DNA from: Burkholderia latens
Lineage (GTDB): Bacteria; Pseudomonadota; Gammaproteobacteria; Burkholderiales; Burkholderiaceae
Assembly: GCF_902499045.1 (NCBI RefSeq)
Contig: NZ_CABVPL010000010.1
Location: 82,841-146,840 of the forward strand
Direction: 5' to 3'
Length of the DNA stretch: 64,000 nt
The position numbers and the translations under genes are program-made. Positions 5,803 through 13,488 of this stretch are shown in pieces. The notes under the pieces are model-generated. The model saw nothing but the letters and a program-made list of their open reading frames with translations, made no database searches and was not told where the DNA came from. Numbering within the stretch: position 1 is the first letter of the stretch; each line of letters opens with the position of its first letter.

Positions 5803-8550
5803 TCACTGAAATGAATTCACGATTCGTGGTGTTATGGATTCGAGTGTCTTTCTGTAAACCGCTTGTGCATTTGCGTCGGTCGAAAACCATCGTGCGTAAT
5901 TTCCGTTGTAGTGCACTATATACTTGGCCTTGAATTCCATGCCTACGCGCACCGACGAAACCACGACAAACACTTTCTTTCGGTTCGTAACTTGCGCATT
6001 TCCACCTACGCCGCTGAGGCCGGCACCTTCAAAGGCTGCCCATGTCCCAATCGGCGGTTCGCTGTAAAAATCGGGAGTCCATCCATAGTACGGCGCTGGA
6101 CCATGTACTTCCATGCCGCCCGTTCCGCATCGACGATATTGACTCGATTGGAAGTGTCTCGTTTCCGTCCGATACATACGCTCAACCGTCTCGGCGATGG
6201 TACGTCCATACTTGTCGAAAATGTATTTTAGTGCGTCCCTAGCGTCTTCTTCGGTGAAGTTGTTTTCGCCAGTGACAGGCTTTGCGATGAAATTGCCGAC
6301 AATCCCGATCGGATGGAAGTGCCAAGGACTGGGTTCCTTTGGGAAGCCGTCGACACTGGTGACTTGCTCCCACCACTGCAATTTTCCGATCCGCTCGATT
6401 TCGGTCTTCCAAAGCCAAAGCAGCTTCTTCATTAGCGGCGACAATGCCTCCCACTTACCCAAGCCCCCGCCCCATTCGCTTTCACACCGCACGACGAGGT
6501 GGGAAAGGGCTTCTGCCAACCACGGCGTTTCTTGCGCATGCTTCAACTCTTGCGCAGTCACCTTTCCATCGTGATTGGTATCAATCGCCTTCTCCAGCTT
6601 TGTGATAAGCGGGCTCGAGTTGACCGTTGCGGCGCTCGTCTCGAATTCGGTTTTGCTTTCATCGGCCAGATATTGCTCGGCGACATGGATGTAGCGCTTG
6701 AGCATGTCGATCGGCATGATGCTGCTATTGTCAACCAGTTCGAAACCCGGCCAATCCCACGGACCGCACATGCGCACGAGAGGATGGTCCTGCTCGCATA
6801 CCCATCCGTTGCGAGCACTTCCGTCCTTGGTGCCGATTGTCACGTAATACCAGCGACGCCCCTTGTCATCTTTAGCGCTGCTTTCCACACCGTTCTTCTC
6901 GAAGTCGACGCTCCGGAACACGTAGCGGAAGTCTGCGCCGGGCCCCTTCGCGTTTGAGAAACTCAACGGAAAATCCTTCCAGCCGGGCACGATTGCGGTG
7001 GTCGTCGTATTGGCGAGGTTGCTATCGACCCAAACGGGCGCACCGGCGTCGTTGAATACCGGCTTCGTGTGTCGGCCACCATGTACTGGTGCGGCTGTTT
7101 TCGGTTGCACCTTGACCCATTTGCCCTTTGCGTCGGCGGCGAAAGGTACAAGTTTGGTACCGGGCTGCAGTTTCTGGTCCGGTTCCGGGAGGTCGGTTAC
7201 GAGCCGCGCACCCGGCGAGATTTCCAGAAATGCTCTGGAGGCAGGTAACTGCTTTGCCCGCTCGCGGCTCTTCTGGATGAATGCTTCGAGTTCGGGGCCT
7301 GCGAACACTTCCAGGTGCAGCAGTGGCCGGGTTGGCTTCGCTGGCAATAGCTTCGCGTCCGGGTACCGCAGATAGTGGCCGAACTGGCCGATGACGTCGC
7401 CAGCCTTCACCGCATAAGGCTGCTTTAGCACGACGACTGTATCCAGCGGTTTCGGATCGACGATCGGATCTAGTTCTCCGAGGAAGACGTACCCGTATGG
7501 CGCGTGCGGCGATACGGACTGGCCGACAACGGCCGCAGCCGGAGTCCCGGACTTGATCGCCTTGATTTTCGCCCAGCCGGGGTTCGCTTTCGTTTGGTCG
7601 TCCGTGTCCGAGACGGTCAACTCTGTGCCTTGCGGCAAGATGCCGAGGATTTTGCTCTTGCCGTTCGGCAGTTCACGGATGCGGAGGCCCGTGACCGGGG
7701 GCGGGAGCGGTGTTGTGTCTTTCGTGTCTTCTTCCGGTTCGGGCACCTTCTTGAAATCGCTCTGGATGAACTCTCCGAGTACATCGCGATTGATCGTGTC
7801 ACGCAATGATGGCACGGGCACCTTTGGCAGCGGGACCTCTTGCTTGTCTTTCGCCTTGTCGCCGACCCGATAGTAACGATCGCCTTCCCAATACGGCATT
7901 GGCCCCATGTTCAGCTTGAAGCGGTCGACCTCAGCGACTTTGGCCTGTTCTGCCGCCGACTGGTAGCTATTGTGGTCCATCGTGTGCATGTACAGGCTGA
8001 AGAACGTGAGCGTTTCGTTCTTGCCGGGTGGTGTCGTGCTCGACGTTGGAGCTGGCGTCGCCGTTGCTGGCGCTGTGGATGAGGTTGCCGGTTGGGCTGC
8101 AGCATTCTTGGCTGGCTCCGGCTTTGCGGGCGGAGGTGGGGGCGGAGGCAGTTTCAGCCTATGACGGATGAGCACGAAGCCCGTCGAATACAACGCGTGG
8201 CGGCCGTCTTGGTAGTCCTGTTCCGGATACTTGCTGTCGAGCCTGTACGCGACGACTTCGCCATCGGCGATCGCACGGATGCCGTCGCCTTGCTTCAACT
8301 GCGCAGCCGTGTTCTGGTCGAAGTGGATGCCGCCGTGCCACATGCCATTCGCACCCAGTGGATAGAACCCATCTTCGGCGGCTGCCAGCGCCTTCATATA
8401 GGTCATCGGGTTGGCTGGGTCATCTTTGCCGACCGGTGAGAACGGAAAGGCCCAGTTTAGCGGCGTGTACGGTGCTGTCGCAGGTGCGCTCGGGGCGGTC
8501 GCCGGCTTGGCCGGCGCGGCTGGCTTCGTGGTAGGGTGGCTATTGCTCAT
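5803..8550 (-). CDS. large VgrG-linked T6SS effector candidate (M23-like, SH3-like, EF-hand and lysozyme-like parts)
   Basis: A 915-aa protein encoded directly after vgrG. Parts in order: an Ala/Pro-rich N-terminal tail; an M23-peptidase-like core split by insertions (WHGGIHFD at 71-78, LYMHT near 186-190, GDVIGQFGHY at 384-393, LLHLEVF at 410-416); a Pro-rich linker at 135-175; an SH3b-like insert (GLRIRELPNGKSKILGILP, 288-306); an EF-hand loop (DTNHDGKVTAQEL, 657-669); a segment with CESEW (689-693) and WHFHPIGIVGNF (743-754); and a C-terminal region with YRTETRHFQSSQ (793-804). The last two resemble lysozyme-fold modules common in VgrG-associated proteins (from memory). The likely target is peptidoglycan in the rival's periplasm. 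The canonical M23 Asp in HxGxD is His here, so that domain may only bind wall. Confidence 0.7.
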   Translation of the reverse strand: MSNSHPTTKPAAPAKPATAPSAPATAPYTPLNWAFPFSPVGKDDPANPMTYMKALAAAEDGFYPLGANGMWHGGIHFDQNTAAQLKQGDGIRAIADGEVVAYRLDSKYPEQDYQDGRHALYSTGFVLIRHRLKLPPPPPPPAKPEPAKNAAAQPATSSTAPATATPAPTSSTTPPGKNETLTFFSLYMHTMDHNSYQSAAEQAKVAEVDRFKLNMGPMPYWEGDRYYRVGDKAKDKQEVPLPKVPVPSLRDTINRDVLGEFIQSDFKKVPEPEEDTKDTTPLPPPVTGLRIRELPNGKSKILGILPQGTELTVSDTDDQTKANPGWAKIKAIKSGTPAAAVVGQSVSPHAPYGYVFLGELDPIVDPKPLDTVVVLKQPYAVKAGDVIGQFGHYLRYPDAKLLPAKPTRPLLHLEVFAGPELEAFIQKSRERAKQLPASRAFLEISPGARLVTDLPEPDQKLQPGTKLVPFAADAKGKWVKVQPKTAAPVHGGRHTKPVFNDAGAPVWVDSNLANTTTTAIVPGWKDFPLSFSNAKGPGADFRYVFRSVDFEKNGVESSAKDDKGRRWYYVTIGTKDGSARNGWVCEQDHPLVRMCGPWDWPGFELVDNSSIMPIDMLKRYIHVAEQYLADESKTEFETSAATVNSSPLITKLEKAIDTNHDGKVTAQELKHAQETPWLAEALSHLVVRCESEWGGGLGKWEALSPLMKKLLWLWKTEIERIGKLQWWEQVTSVDGFPKEPSPWHFHPIGIVGNFIAKPVTGENNFTEEDARDALKYIFDKYGRTIAETVERMYRTETRHFQSSQYRRCGTGGMEVHGPAPYYGWTPDFYSEPPIGTWAAFEGAGLSGVGGNAQVTNRKKVFVVVSSVRVGMEFKAKYIVHYNGNYARWFSTDANAQAVYRKTLESITPRIVNSFQ

Positions 8551-8610
8551 GTTTCTCGGAATCTCTCGTTTCTCGTTTTTCTTGCTGCTCGGATGCTGTC
8601 CGGCTTGGCA

Positions 8611-11118
8611 TCAGCCGGAGAAAAGCGAGCCTCGTCCGCCGTCAGTTGACACTGGCGTTGCCTGCAACGGATCGCGAATCGTCCCGCTCGCACCACTTGG
8701 CTTGTCCCAACTCCCGCATTTTTCCAGAATCTGTCCGGTCGTCACGTTTTCGATCAGACCGCCCTTGATACTGATGTATGAGCCGCCCGCGCCGATCCAC
8801 ACTTCCTTCGCGGCCGTCAGAATCAGGCGTCCGTCCGCGCTTTCGATCTTCACATCCTGCAGCCCCACCAGCGAGGCCGAGCCGCTTTGCGCCTGAATGT
8901 CTACCGGTCCCTTTGCCGCGAAAATCTTGATGCCGAGGTTTTGCGCGAACAGGCTGATCTTGTCGAGCACACTGACCAGTAACGCTTTACCGGCGGCCAA
9001 GTTGACGTTCTTGCCTGCAACGACGTTCGCGTGCTGGTTCGCCGTGACATGCACAGACTGCTGCGTCGACGCGGCAATGCCTTCAGGACTCGACAGCAGC
9101 ATCACCGGCTTCGCAAAACCGTTCGCATTGCCCGTGCCGCCGCCCGCTGTACGGCCGCCGCTAGCAGAACCGGCGACCGTGCGCTGCGTTGCGTCGGTGA
9201 ACGACTTCAGCGCGGCCTGACCGTCCTGGAGGCTTTCGGCACGGTTCGTTTCACTAGCCTTCGACACGGTCTCGAGCACGGCTTCCGCGCCGGCAAGCGG
9301 ATCGGTGGCGGCCGTTACGTTCAGCGGCTGGGCGGTGGCTGGCTGCGTCGATACATAGAGCCCCTGCTCGGCGCGTACCGCGCCGTACGCGCCCGACTTC
9401 AGGTCGAATCCGTTGCCGAGGAACGAGCCCCGCGTGTTATCGGATTGTTCGATCAGATAGCCCAAATGCAGGTGAGAACTGTAGCTCGACGAGTAGAGGT
9501 GGACCCGGTTCTGACCGGTAGCGTCGTCCATGACGAGCTGGTTGAAGCCATCACCGCCGTATTCGCGAGAGCGGAAGCCAGACAGTAGGCCGTGCGTGTG
9601 CCACACCGGCATCGTTGCGCCACCGTGCAGTCGCGAGATGATCACCGGCCGGTCGCAGTCGCCATTGACGAACCCGAGGAGCACCTGATCGTCTTTGCGC
9701 AACGGGAAATAGCCGCCGCGCCTAGCGCCGGCGTCCGGCATCGCCGCGCGAATCCATGACGTGGACTTCGTATTGCGATCCTTTCGACTGTTTGACGTCC
9801 GGACCCGCACACGATTGCCGTCGTCTGTGACGATTTCCTCGTCACTATCGGTTACGACAATCGCTGTCTGCAAATGCATTTCGGGCTTCTCATGCTCGAA
9901 CGGGCTGCGGAACGGCGTCTTGCGGCGTTGCGCTTCGATCTCGACGTGAAAAAATCCGATACCGCCATCGCGGTGGCTCACGGTCGTACCGGTTCTGGCC
10001 GCCTTGACCTGTTCGATCTCGCTGCGCAGGCTGCGCGGGAATCGCGTGAGCGCGTTTATGCCCGGCAAGTTATTTTGGATCAGCCAGTCGCTCGCGATGA
10101 TCGACAACTCGCGCTCCTCCTCAGGCAATGCATCGAAGAGGGGATGTCCCGACACCTTGAACCAGTAGCCGGGCAGTGCATAGCGGGGACTGCCGATCGC
10201 GAAATAGCGTTTTGCTCGCGAAGCCCATTCTTCAGTGCGGATGCGGGCCTGTTGTTGTCCAGCATCGGATTCGGCCCATGTCTGCGAGCCGGTATAGAGA
10301 TAGTCTTCTCCTTGACCTGGTAACTCATCAAGTTCAGCCGCTGGCGTGCTCGCCTGTTTATCGAGGTCAGGTCGCTTATAGTCGGCGGTGCCGAGCGTCA
10401 GCGTCGCACTTTGGGCGTCCTGCTGTTCGCTCAACTGGGTAAGTCCGTCGAAATCCTCGTCGGTACCCGCGTGGCTGAACTTCATCTCCGAATTCGGTAG
10501 CGATGGCCCAAAATACAGGTCGTCCATCACGACGACCTTGTGCGACTTGCCATCCTTCGCGAAATCGAAGCGCGGAAACACGCCGACTTCCTCCAGACTC
10601 CGGTGCACGAAATTCCAGTCGGTTTCCCACTGCACGCGGTGTGAATACGAGCGTATCGCCGTGCGCAGTTCCTGACCATAATTGCCCGACGCCTGGGGAT
10701 GCTTGTCGAATACGTCGGTGAGAATTTGCCAGCCACTGGCTTCCTGCCAGTCGCGCCGATCGCTGCTGAGCTTCAAAAAGCTCAGCCAAGAAGAAAACTG
10801 AAGCTGAAAATACGAGACGGCCCCATCGTTTCCAAGGCGGCGAACCCGCTGCACATAGCCATGGATTGGCAGATAGCCGCCGTCAGTCTGGCGGATCCAA
10901 AGCGTGACGGGTTGCAGCATCAGAGCGTTGAGCTTGATCTTGTCCCCCATGACGGATGAGGCGTCGACGGTCACCTCGAAATTGCGGCCAAGCCGCGCGT
11001 TGATCTTGACGTACAGTGGCGTGAGCCAGTCGTCGCCGAGCGGCGTGTCAAGTTTCACGATGCGATCGAACTGCGCGTAGCCACCGCGCAACACCTTCAG
11101 CAAAGCTTCCCCGCTCAT
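8611..11118 (-). CDS. vgrG: type VI secretion system spike protein VgrG
   Basis: An 835-aa VgrG, which trimerises to form the T6SS puncturing spike and carries effectors. The N-terminal 390 residues are the gp27-like base (for example SDRRDWQEASGWQILTDVF and HRSLEEVGVFPRFDF). Residues of about 425-505 are the gp5 OB-fold (DGNRVRVRTSNS, PDAGARRGGYFPL, DDQVLLGFVNGDCDRPVIISRLHGG). After a Gly-rich linker, the C-terminal DUF2345 beta-helix runs to about residue 800 (QHANVVAGKNVNLAAGKAL, GPVDIQAQSGSASL). It heads a four-gene unit with the effector 60 bases downstream. No structural T6SS genes (tssB/C, clpV, hcp) occur here, so it is an orphan vgrG island relying on an apparatus elsewhere. Confidence 0.93.
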   Translation of the reverse strand: MSGEALLKVLRGGYAQFDRIVKLDTPLGDDWLTPLYVKINARLGRNFEVTVDASSVMGDKIKLNALMLQPVTLWIRQTDGGYLPIHGYVQRVRRLGNDGAVSYFQLQFSSWLSFLKLSSDRRDWQEASGWQILTDVFDKHPQASGNYGQELRTAIRSYSHRVQWETDWNFVHRSLEEVGVFPRFDFAKDGKSHKVVVMDDLYFGPSLPNSEMKFSHAGTDEDFDGLTQLSEQQDAQSATLTLGTADYKRPDLDKQASTPAAELDELPGQGEDYLYTGSQTWAESDAGQQQARIRTEEWASRAKRYFAIGSPRYALPGYWFKVSGHPLFDALPEEERELSIIASDWLIQNNLPGINALTRFPRSLRSEIEQVKAARTGTTVSHRDGGIGFFHVEIEAQRRKTPFRSPFEHEKPEMHLQTAIVVTDSDEEIVTDDGNRVRVRTSNSRKDRNTKSTSWIRAAMPDAGARRGGYFPLRKDDQVLLGFVNGDCDRPVIISRLHGGATMPVWHTHGLLSGFRSREYGGDGFNQLVMDDATGQNRVHLYSSSYSSHLHLGYLIEQSDNTRGSFLGNGFDLKSGAYGAVRAEQGLYVSTQPATAQPLNVTAATDPLAGAEAVLETVSKASETNRAESLQDGQAALKSFTDATQRTVAGSASGGRTAGGGTGNANGFAKPVMLLSSPEGIAASTQQSVHVTANQHANVVAGKNVNLAAGKALLVSVLDKISLFAQNLGIKIFAAKGPVDIQAQSGSASLVGLQDVKIESADGRLILTAAKEVWIGAGGSYISIKGGLIENVTTGQILEKCGSWDKPSGASGTIRDPLQATPVSTDGGRGSLFSG

Positions 11119-11464
11119 GCAGTCACCCCGTTTCGTGCAGGACGCGTCCGATCGTTAGCTAGACATTTAAGCGCCGGGACTGCGTATGTGGCACGACACA
11201 AAATTACAAATAAATAACAAATATATTAAATTAAGCCTTCGTCCAGATGCCGCAGCCGATTAAAGAGCCAGGGCGCGGAATGTAGTTCGATAGCGCAAAG
11301 ATCATACCAAAGTAAGTTCGGCACAATAACGGATCGGTGACGATTTTTGACCTTCCCGTCGATGCTATCGGTTGAATCGCTCTTTCTCAGATTTTTTGTG
11401 TGTTTCCAATATCATGTGGTCCCAAATAGAGAGTGATTAACTCGCTCGATAAAGATGGAGCACA
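11119..11464. promoter_or_regulatory. AT-rich intergenic region upstream of vgrG
   Basis: These 346 bases hold no gene I can support. The part at 11200-11235 is strikingly AT-rich for this genome, with repeated taaataa-like runs, and probably contains the vgrG promoter. Such AT-rich DNA is typical of sites silenced by H-NS-like proteins (inference). No convincing -35/-10 pair stands out from several weak candidates. Confidence 0.35.
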
Positions 11465-11926
11465 TCATTGATGTGGATGCTTTCGCTCAGGCACGATCGG
11501 CGACAGCGAGTCATTGGCCACAAATTCACTGAGCCGCGCTTGGGCGTCGGCAACGATGTAGGCGGGGAGGTTCAGCAATTGTTCATCGCGGAAGATGAGC
11601 ACCTTCTGGATCGCGGCCATGCCATCGGCCGTAGTCGTGAATTTGCCTTCAGCCTTGCCGCGGACGGCGCAATCATGAAGTGCCGCTTCAGCAAGCCGAA
11701 AAACATCCAGGTCGATTCGCCCCACGGTCGCTTCGTGAACGTAGTACGCGCCATAGATAGCGCCGAACAACTGGGCCACGGCCGAACCGTTGCCCTCGCC
11801 GGTCACGAGGGTATGGAATGCCATGTGATGTTCGATGGATTTCCGGCGAGCGACTGATGCCGCGAGGGGTAACAACATCTGTTTCGCCATCGGCCGCCGG
11901 GAGCGTGGTGGTCGCCGTTTAATCAT
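11465..11926 (-). CDS. conserved hypothetical protein of mobile-element type
   Basis: A 153-aa soluble, mostly helical protein. From the ATG at 11926 it begins MIKRRPPRSRRPMAKQ, then LPLAASVARRKSIEHHMAFHTLVTGEG and FRLAEAALHDCAVRG. The opening KRR-rich segment followed by a long helix resembles short Burkholderia plasmid/prophage proteins loosely annotated as Fis-family regulators (a resemblance from memory, not a domain hit). A longer reading from a TTG at 12085 would start inside the 16-bp repeat and looks spurious. It is transcribed in the same direction as vgrG but separated by 346 bases. Its role is unknown. Confidence 0.5.
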   Translation of the reverse strand: MIKRRPPRSRRPMAKQMLLPLAASVARRKSIEHHMAFHTLVTGEGNGSAVAQLFGAIYGAYYVHEATVGRIDLDVFRLAEAALHDCAVRGKAEGKFTTTADGMAAIQKVLIFRDEQLLNLPAYIVADAQARLSEFVANDSLSPIVPERKHPHQ

Positions 11927-12083
11927 ACAGAGCAGATGAAACGTTATAGCGACAACGGTCGCGCAGGCACTCCTACCGCACCGAAGGCGAGCGTGACTCC
12001 GACAGCCGACCCGGCGACCCATTGTCGGATTCTTCGTCGCCACACCGCAAATTTGTACCAGCATCCCTTGTGGGAAAGCGTGC

Positions 12084-12099
12084 AACCCCTTTTTCTTTT
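12084..12099 (+). repeat. direct repeat, right copy (possible attR-like end)
   Basis: AACCCCTTTTTCTTTT is identical to 3840-3855 in the same orientation. Further T6SS debris lies to the right (12339-12880), so if this is a junction it marks an inner insertion rather than the outer edge of the accessory segment. The stretch 11927-12338 contains no gene I can support. Confidence 0.45.
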
Positions 12100-12338
12100 T
12101 CGGTTCATGTAACCCGATCCGGCCCAGGTCGATCTAATCTACATTGAGGCTCCCGGCTTCGCCGATATCGCCCCTCCACCTCCATCCGGCGACGATCTTG
12201 CAGGCCGGGCCCCATCGGACATGATGGCGCCAGGCGTGAACGCAAAGCAAGCTTGGCGTATCTGACACTCGACGAGTTCAAAGTGCCGGCAGTACAACTC
12301 GATCGGCGATCGATCGGGGTTTGCCGCTTTTCGCCCGC

Positions 12339-12624
12339 TCAGACCTCGGCATACGACGCCGACTGTGACGCCACCAGTTTCGGCGGAACCGGACATGCGC
12401 ACCGACAGAGGTCGTCGCTCAGCGCAGACTGTCGGCCATCCGGTCCTGTGCTCGAATGACGTGGGCCGTCGCACTCGATCACGCCGAGGGTCTTGCACAC
12501 GGGGCACCACACCGGATCGCGTTCATACGCTTGTTCGGCCGTGCAGGATGTCTTGTCCGTCACCGCCCTGCACGATGCCTCCGATGATCGTCCTGTCACC
12601 TTTCACGATGTCGTAGCGTCGCAT
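12339..12624 (-). pseudogene. frameshifted PAAR domain protein
   Basis: From an ATG at 12624 with a strong Shine-Dalgarno (gggagg) the reading is MRRYDIVKGDRTIIGGIVQG, then GDGQDILHGR, which is the start of a PAAR cone. The frame fails near 12534-12537. In another frame the protein continues as QAYERDPVWCPVCKTLG, then IECDGPRHSSTGPDGRQSA and CRCACPVPPKLV, ending at 12339. The two halves together give a full-length small PAAR protein of a type common beside Burkholderia vgrG loci. One small indel therefore inactivated it, unless the assembly has an error here. Confidence 0.75.
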
Positions 12625-12636
12625 GTCGCCTCCCGC

Positions 12637-12880
12637 TCAGACCGCGCCCGGCCGCAGTCGCAGGCTGTTCATCGGGGCTGCTCGCCCCGAGCAGCAACCG
12701 AATAGCGGCATGTGGTTTCGCCAGCATGCTCGGATCGCCCGGCACGAGCAGGTAGAAGCGACATGACGTGATCTCGTCTTCCTTCAACGCGAACAGCACC
12801 TCCTCGACGTCCACCCCGTACGCCGGGCGGCACAACCGACAGGCTATCCAAGTGCTCGTGCTTGCATTCCCTTTTTCGTT
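12637..12880 (-). pseudogene. 3'-terminal fragment of the gene preceding the PAAR pseudogene
   Basis: The frame is open from 12880 and reads WIACRLCRPAYGVDVEEVLFA, then KEDEITSCRFYLLVPGDPSM and AKPHAAIRLLL. No plausible start exists upstream because a TAA lies at 12881-12883. Near 12690 the frame must shift to reach MNSLRLRPGAV and its stop at 12637, twelve bases before the PAAR ATG. The fragment is therefore the C-terminus of a protein once coupled to the PAAR gene, truncated at its 5' end near the edge of the accessory segment. The family was not recognised. Confidence 0.5.
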
Positions 12881-12980
12881 TTACCCGCCGATCCCATCCC
12901 CAACCCGCGCCGCTGCCCCCGGCCGCGCACGAATCTTGCGATTCCACGCGATAATATCCATGACCAACCCGCAACCGCGC

Positions 12981-13421
12981 ATGAAAAACCACGTTTTCAA
13001 GACTGCCCTGCTCGGCGCGCTGTTCGCACTCTGCGCATCCGCCGCATCCGGCACCGCGTCGGCCAAGTCGCTCGACGCCGCGCTCGACTGCCGCTCGAAC
13101 GGCCACAAGTTCGTCGCGCCGCTGCTCGCGGCCGGCGACATCCAGTCGGAGCCGATGCACGTCGAGGCGAATTCGGTGAACGCATTCCGCACGAACCACC
13201 CGCTGACCGCCTATGGTTTCGGCGTGTACGTCGTGCTCGGCTACCAGGCGAACGACCCGATCTTCCGGCCGGGCGACGGCACGCCGATCGGCGACTGGGC
13301 CTATGGCGTCGTCGTGCGCGGCACGAAGAGCGCGGTCGAGGAGGCCGTGCGCAAGGCCGGCAGCGACGCCACCGTCAAGCAGGCGTTCCCGTTCCTGACC
13401 GCAATCGTGTGTTCGGAATAA
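12981..13421 (+). CDS. exported hypothetical protein
   Basis: A 146-aa protein with a clear signal peptide (MKNHVFKTALLGALFALCASAASGTASA). The mature part of about 118 residues contains two Cys (ALDCRSNGHKF and the C-terminal IVCSE) that could form a disulfide, and a central region NHPLTAYGFGVYVVLGYQAND. It is likely periplasmic. The ATG at 12981 is preferred because it opens the signal peptide; an ATG at 12960 adds seven residues. GC content and codon use return to the core-genome style here, so this is taken as the first chromosomal gene right of the accessory segment. The function is not recognised. Confidence 0.7.
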   Translation: MKNHVFKTALLGALFALCASAASGTASAKSLDAALDCRSNGHKFVAPLLAAGDIQSEPMHVEANSVNAFRTNHPLTAYGFGVYVVLGYQANDPIFRPGDGTPIGDWAYGVVVRGTKSAVEEAVRKAGSDATVKQAFPFLTAIVCSE

Positions 13422-13433
13422 GCGAGTCGTAAA

Positions 13434-13475
13434 ACGGCCGCGCGACGCGCGCAGGTGTTGTCGCGCGGCGGCCGT
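13434..13475. terminator. GC-rich hairpin between convergent genes
   Basis: acggccgcgcgac (13434-13446) pairs with gtcgcgcggcggccgt downstream with a small bulge, between the stop of the exported protein and that of ppx. It probably serves both convergent genes. No long T-tract is present. Confidence 0.45.
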
Positions 13476-13488
13476 CCGCGCCGTCGCG

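Noticed and set aside
12139-12510. 123-aa open frame left of the PAAR pseudogene
   Set aside because: Part of it overlaps the rebuilt PAAR gene in another frame; the remainder shows no family feature.
12885-12900. Third copy of the direct repeat (ccctttttcgttttac)
   Set aside because: Only partial similarity with an extra base after the T-run; too weak to call a repeat copy.
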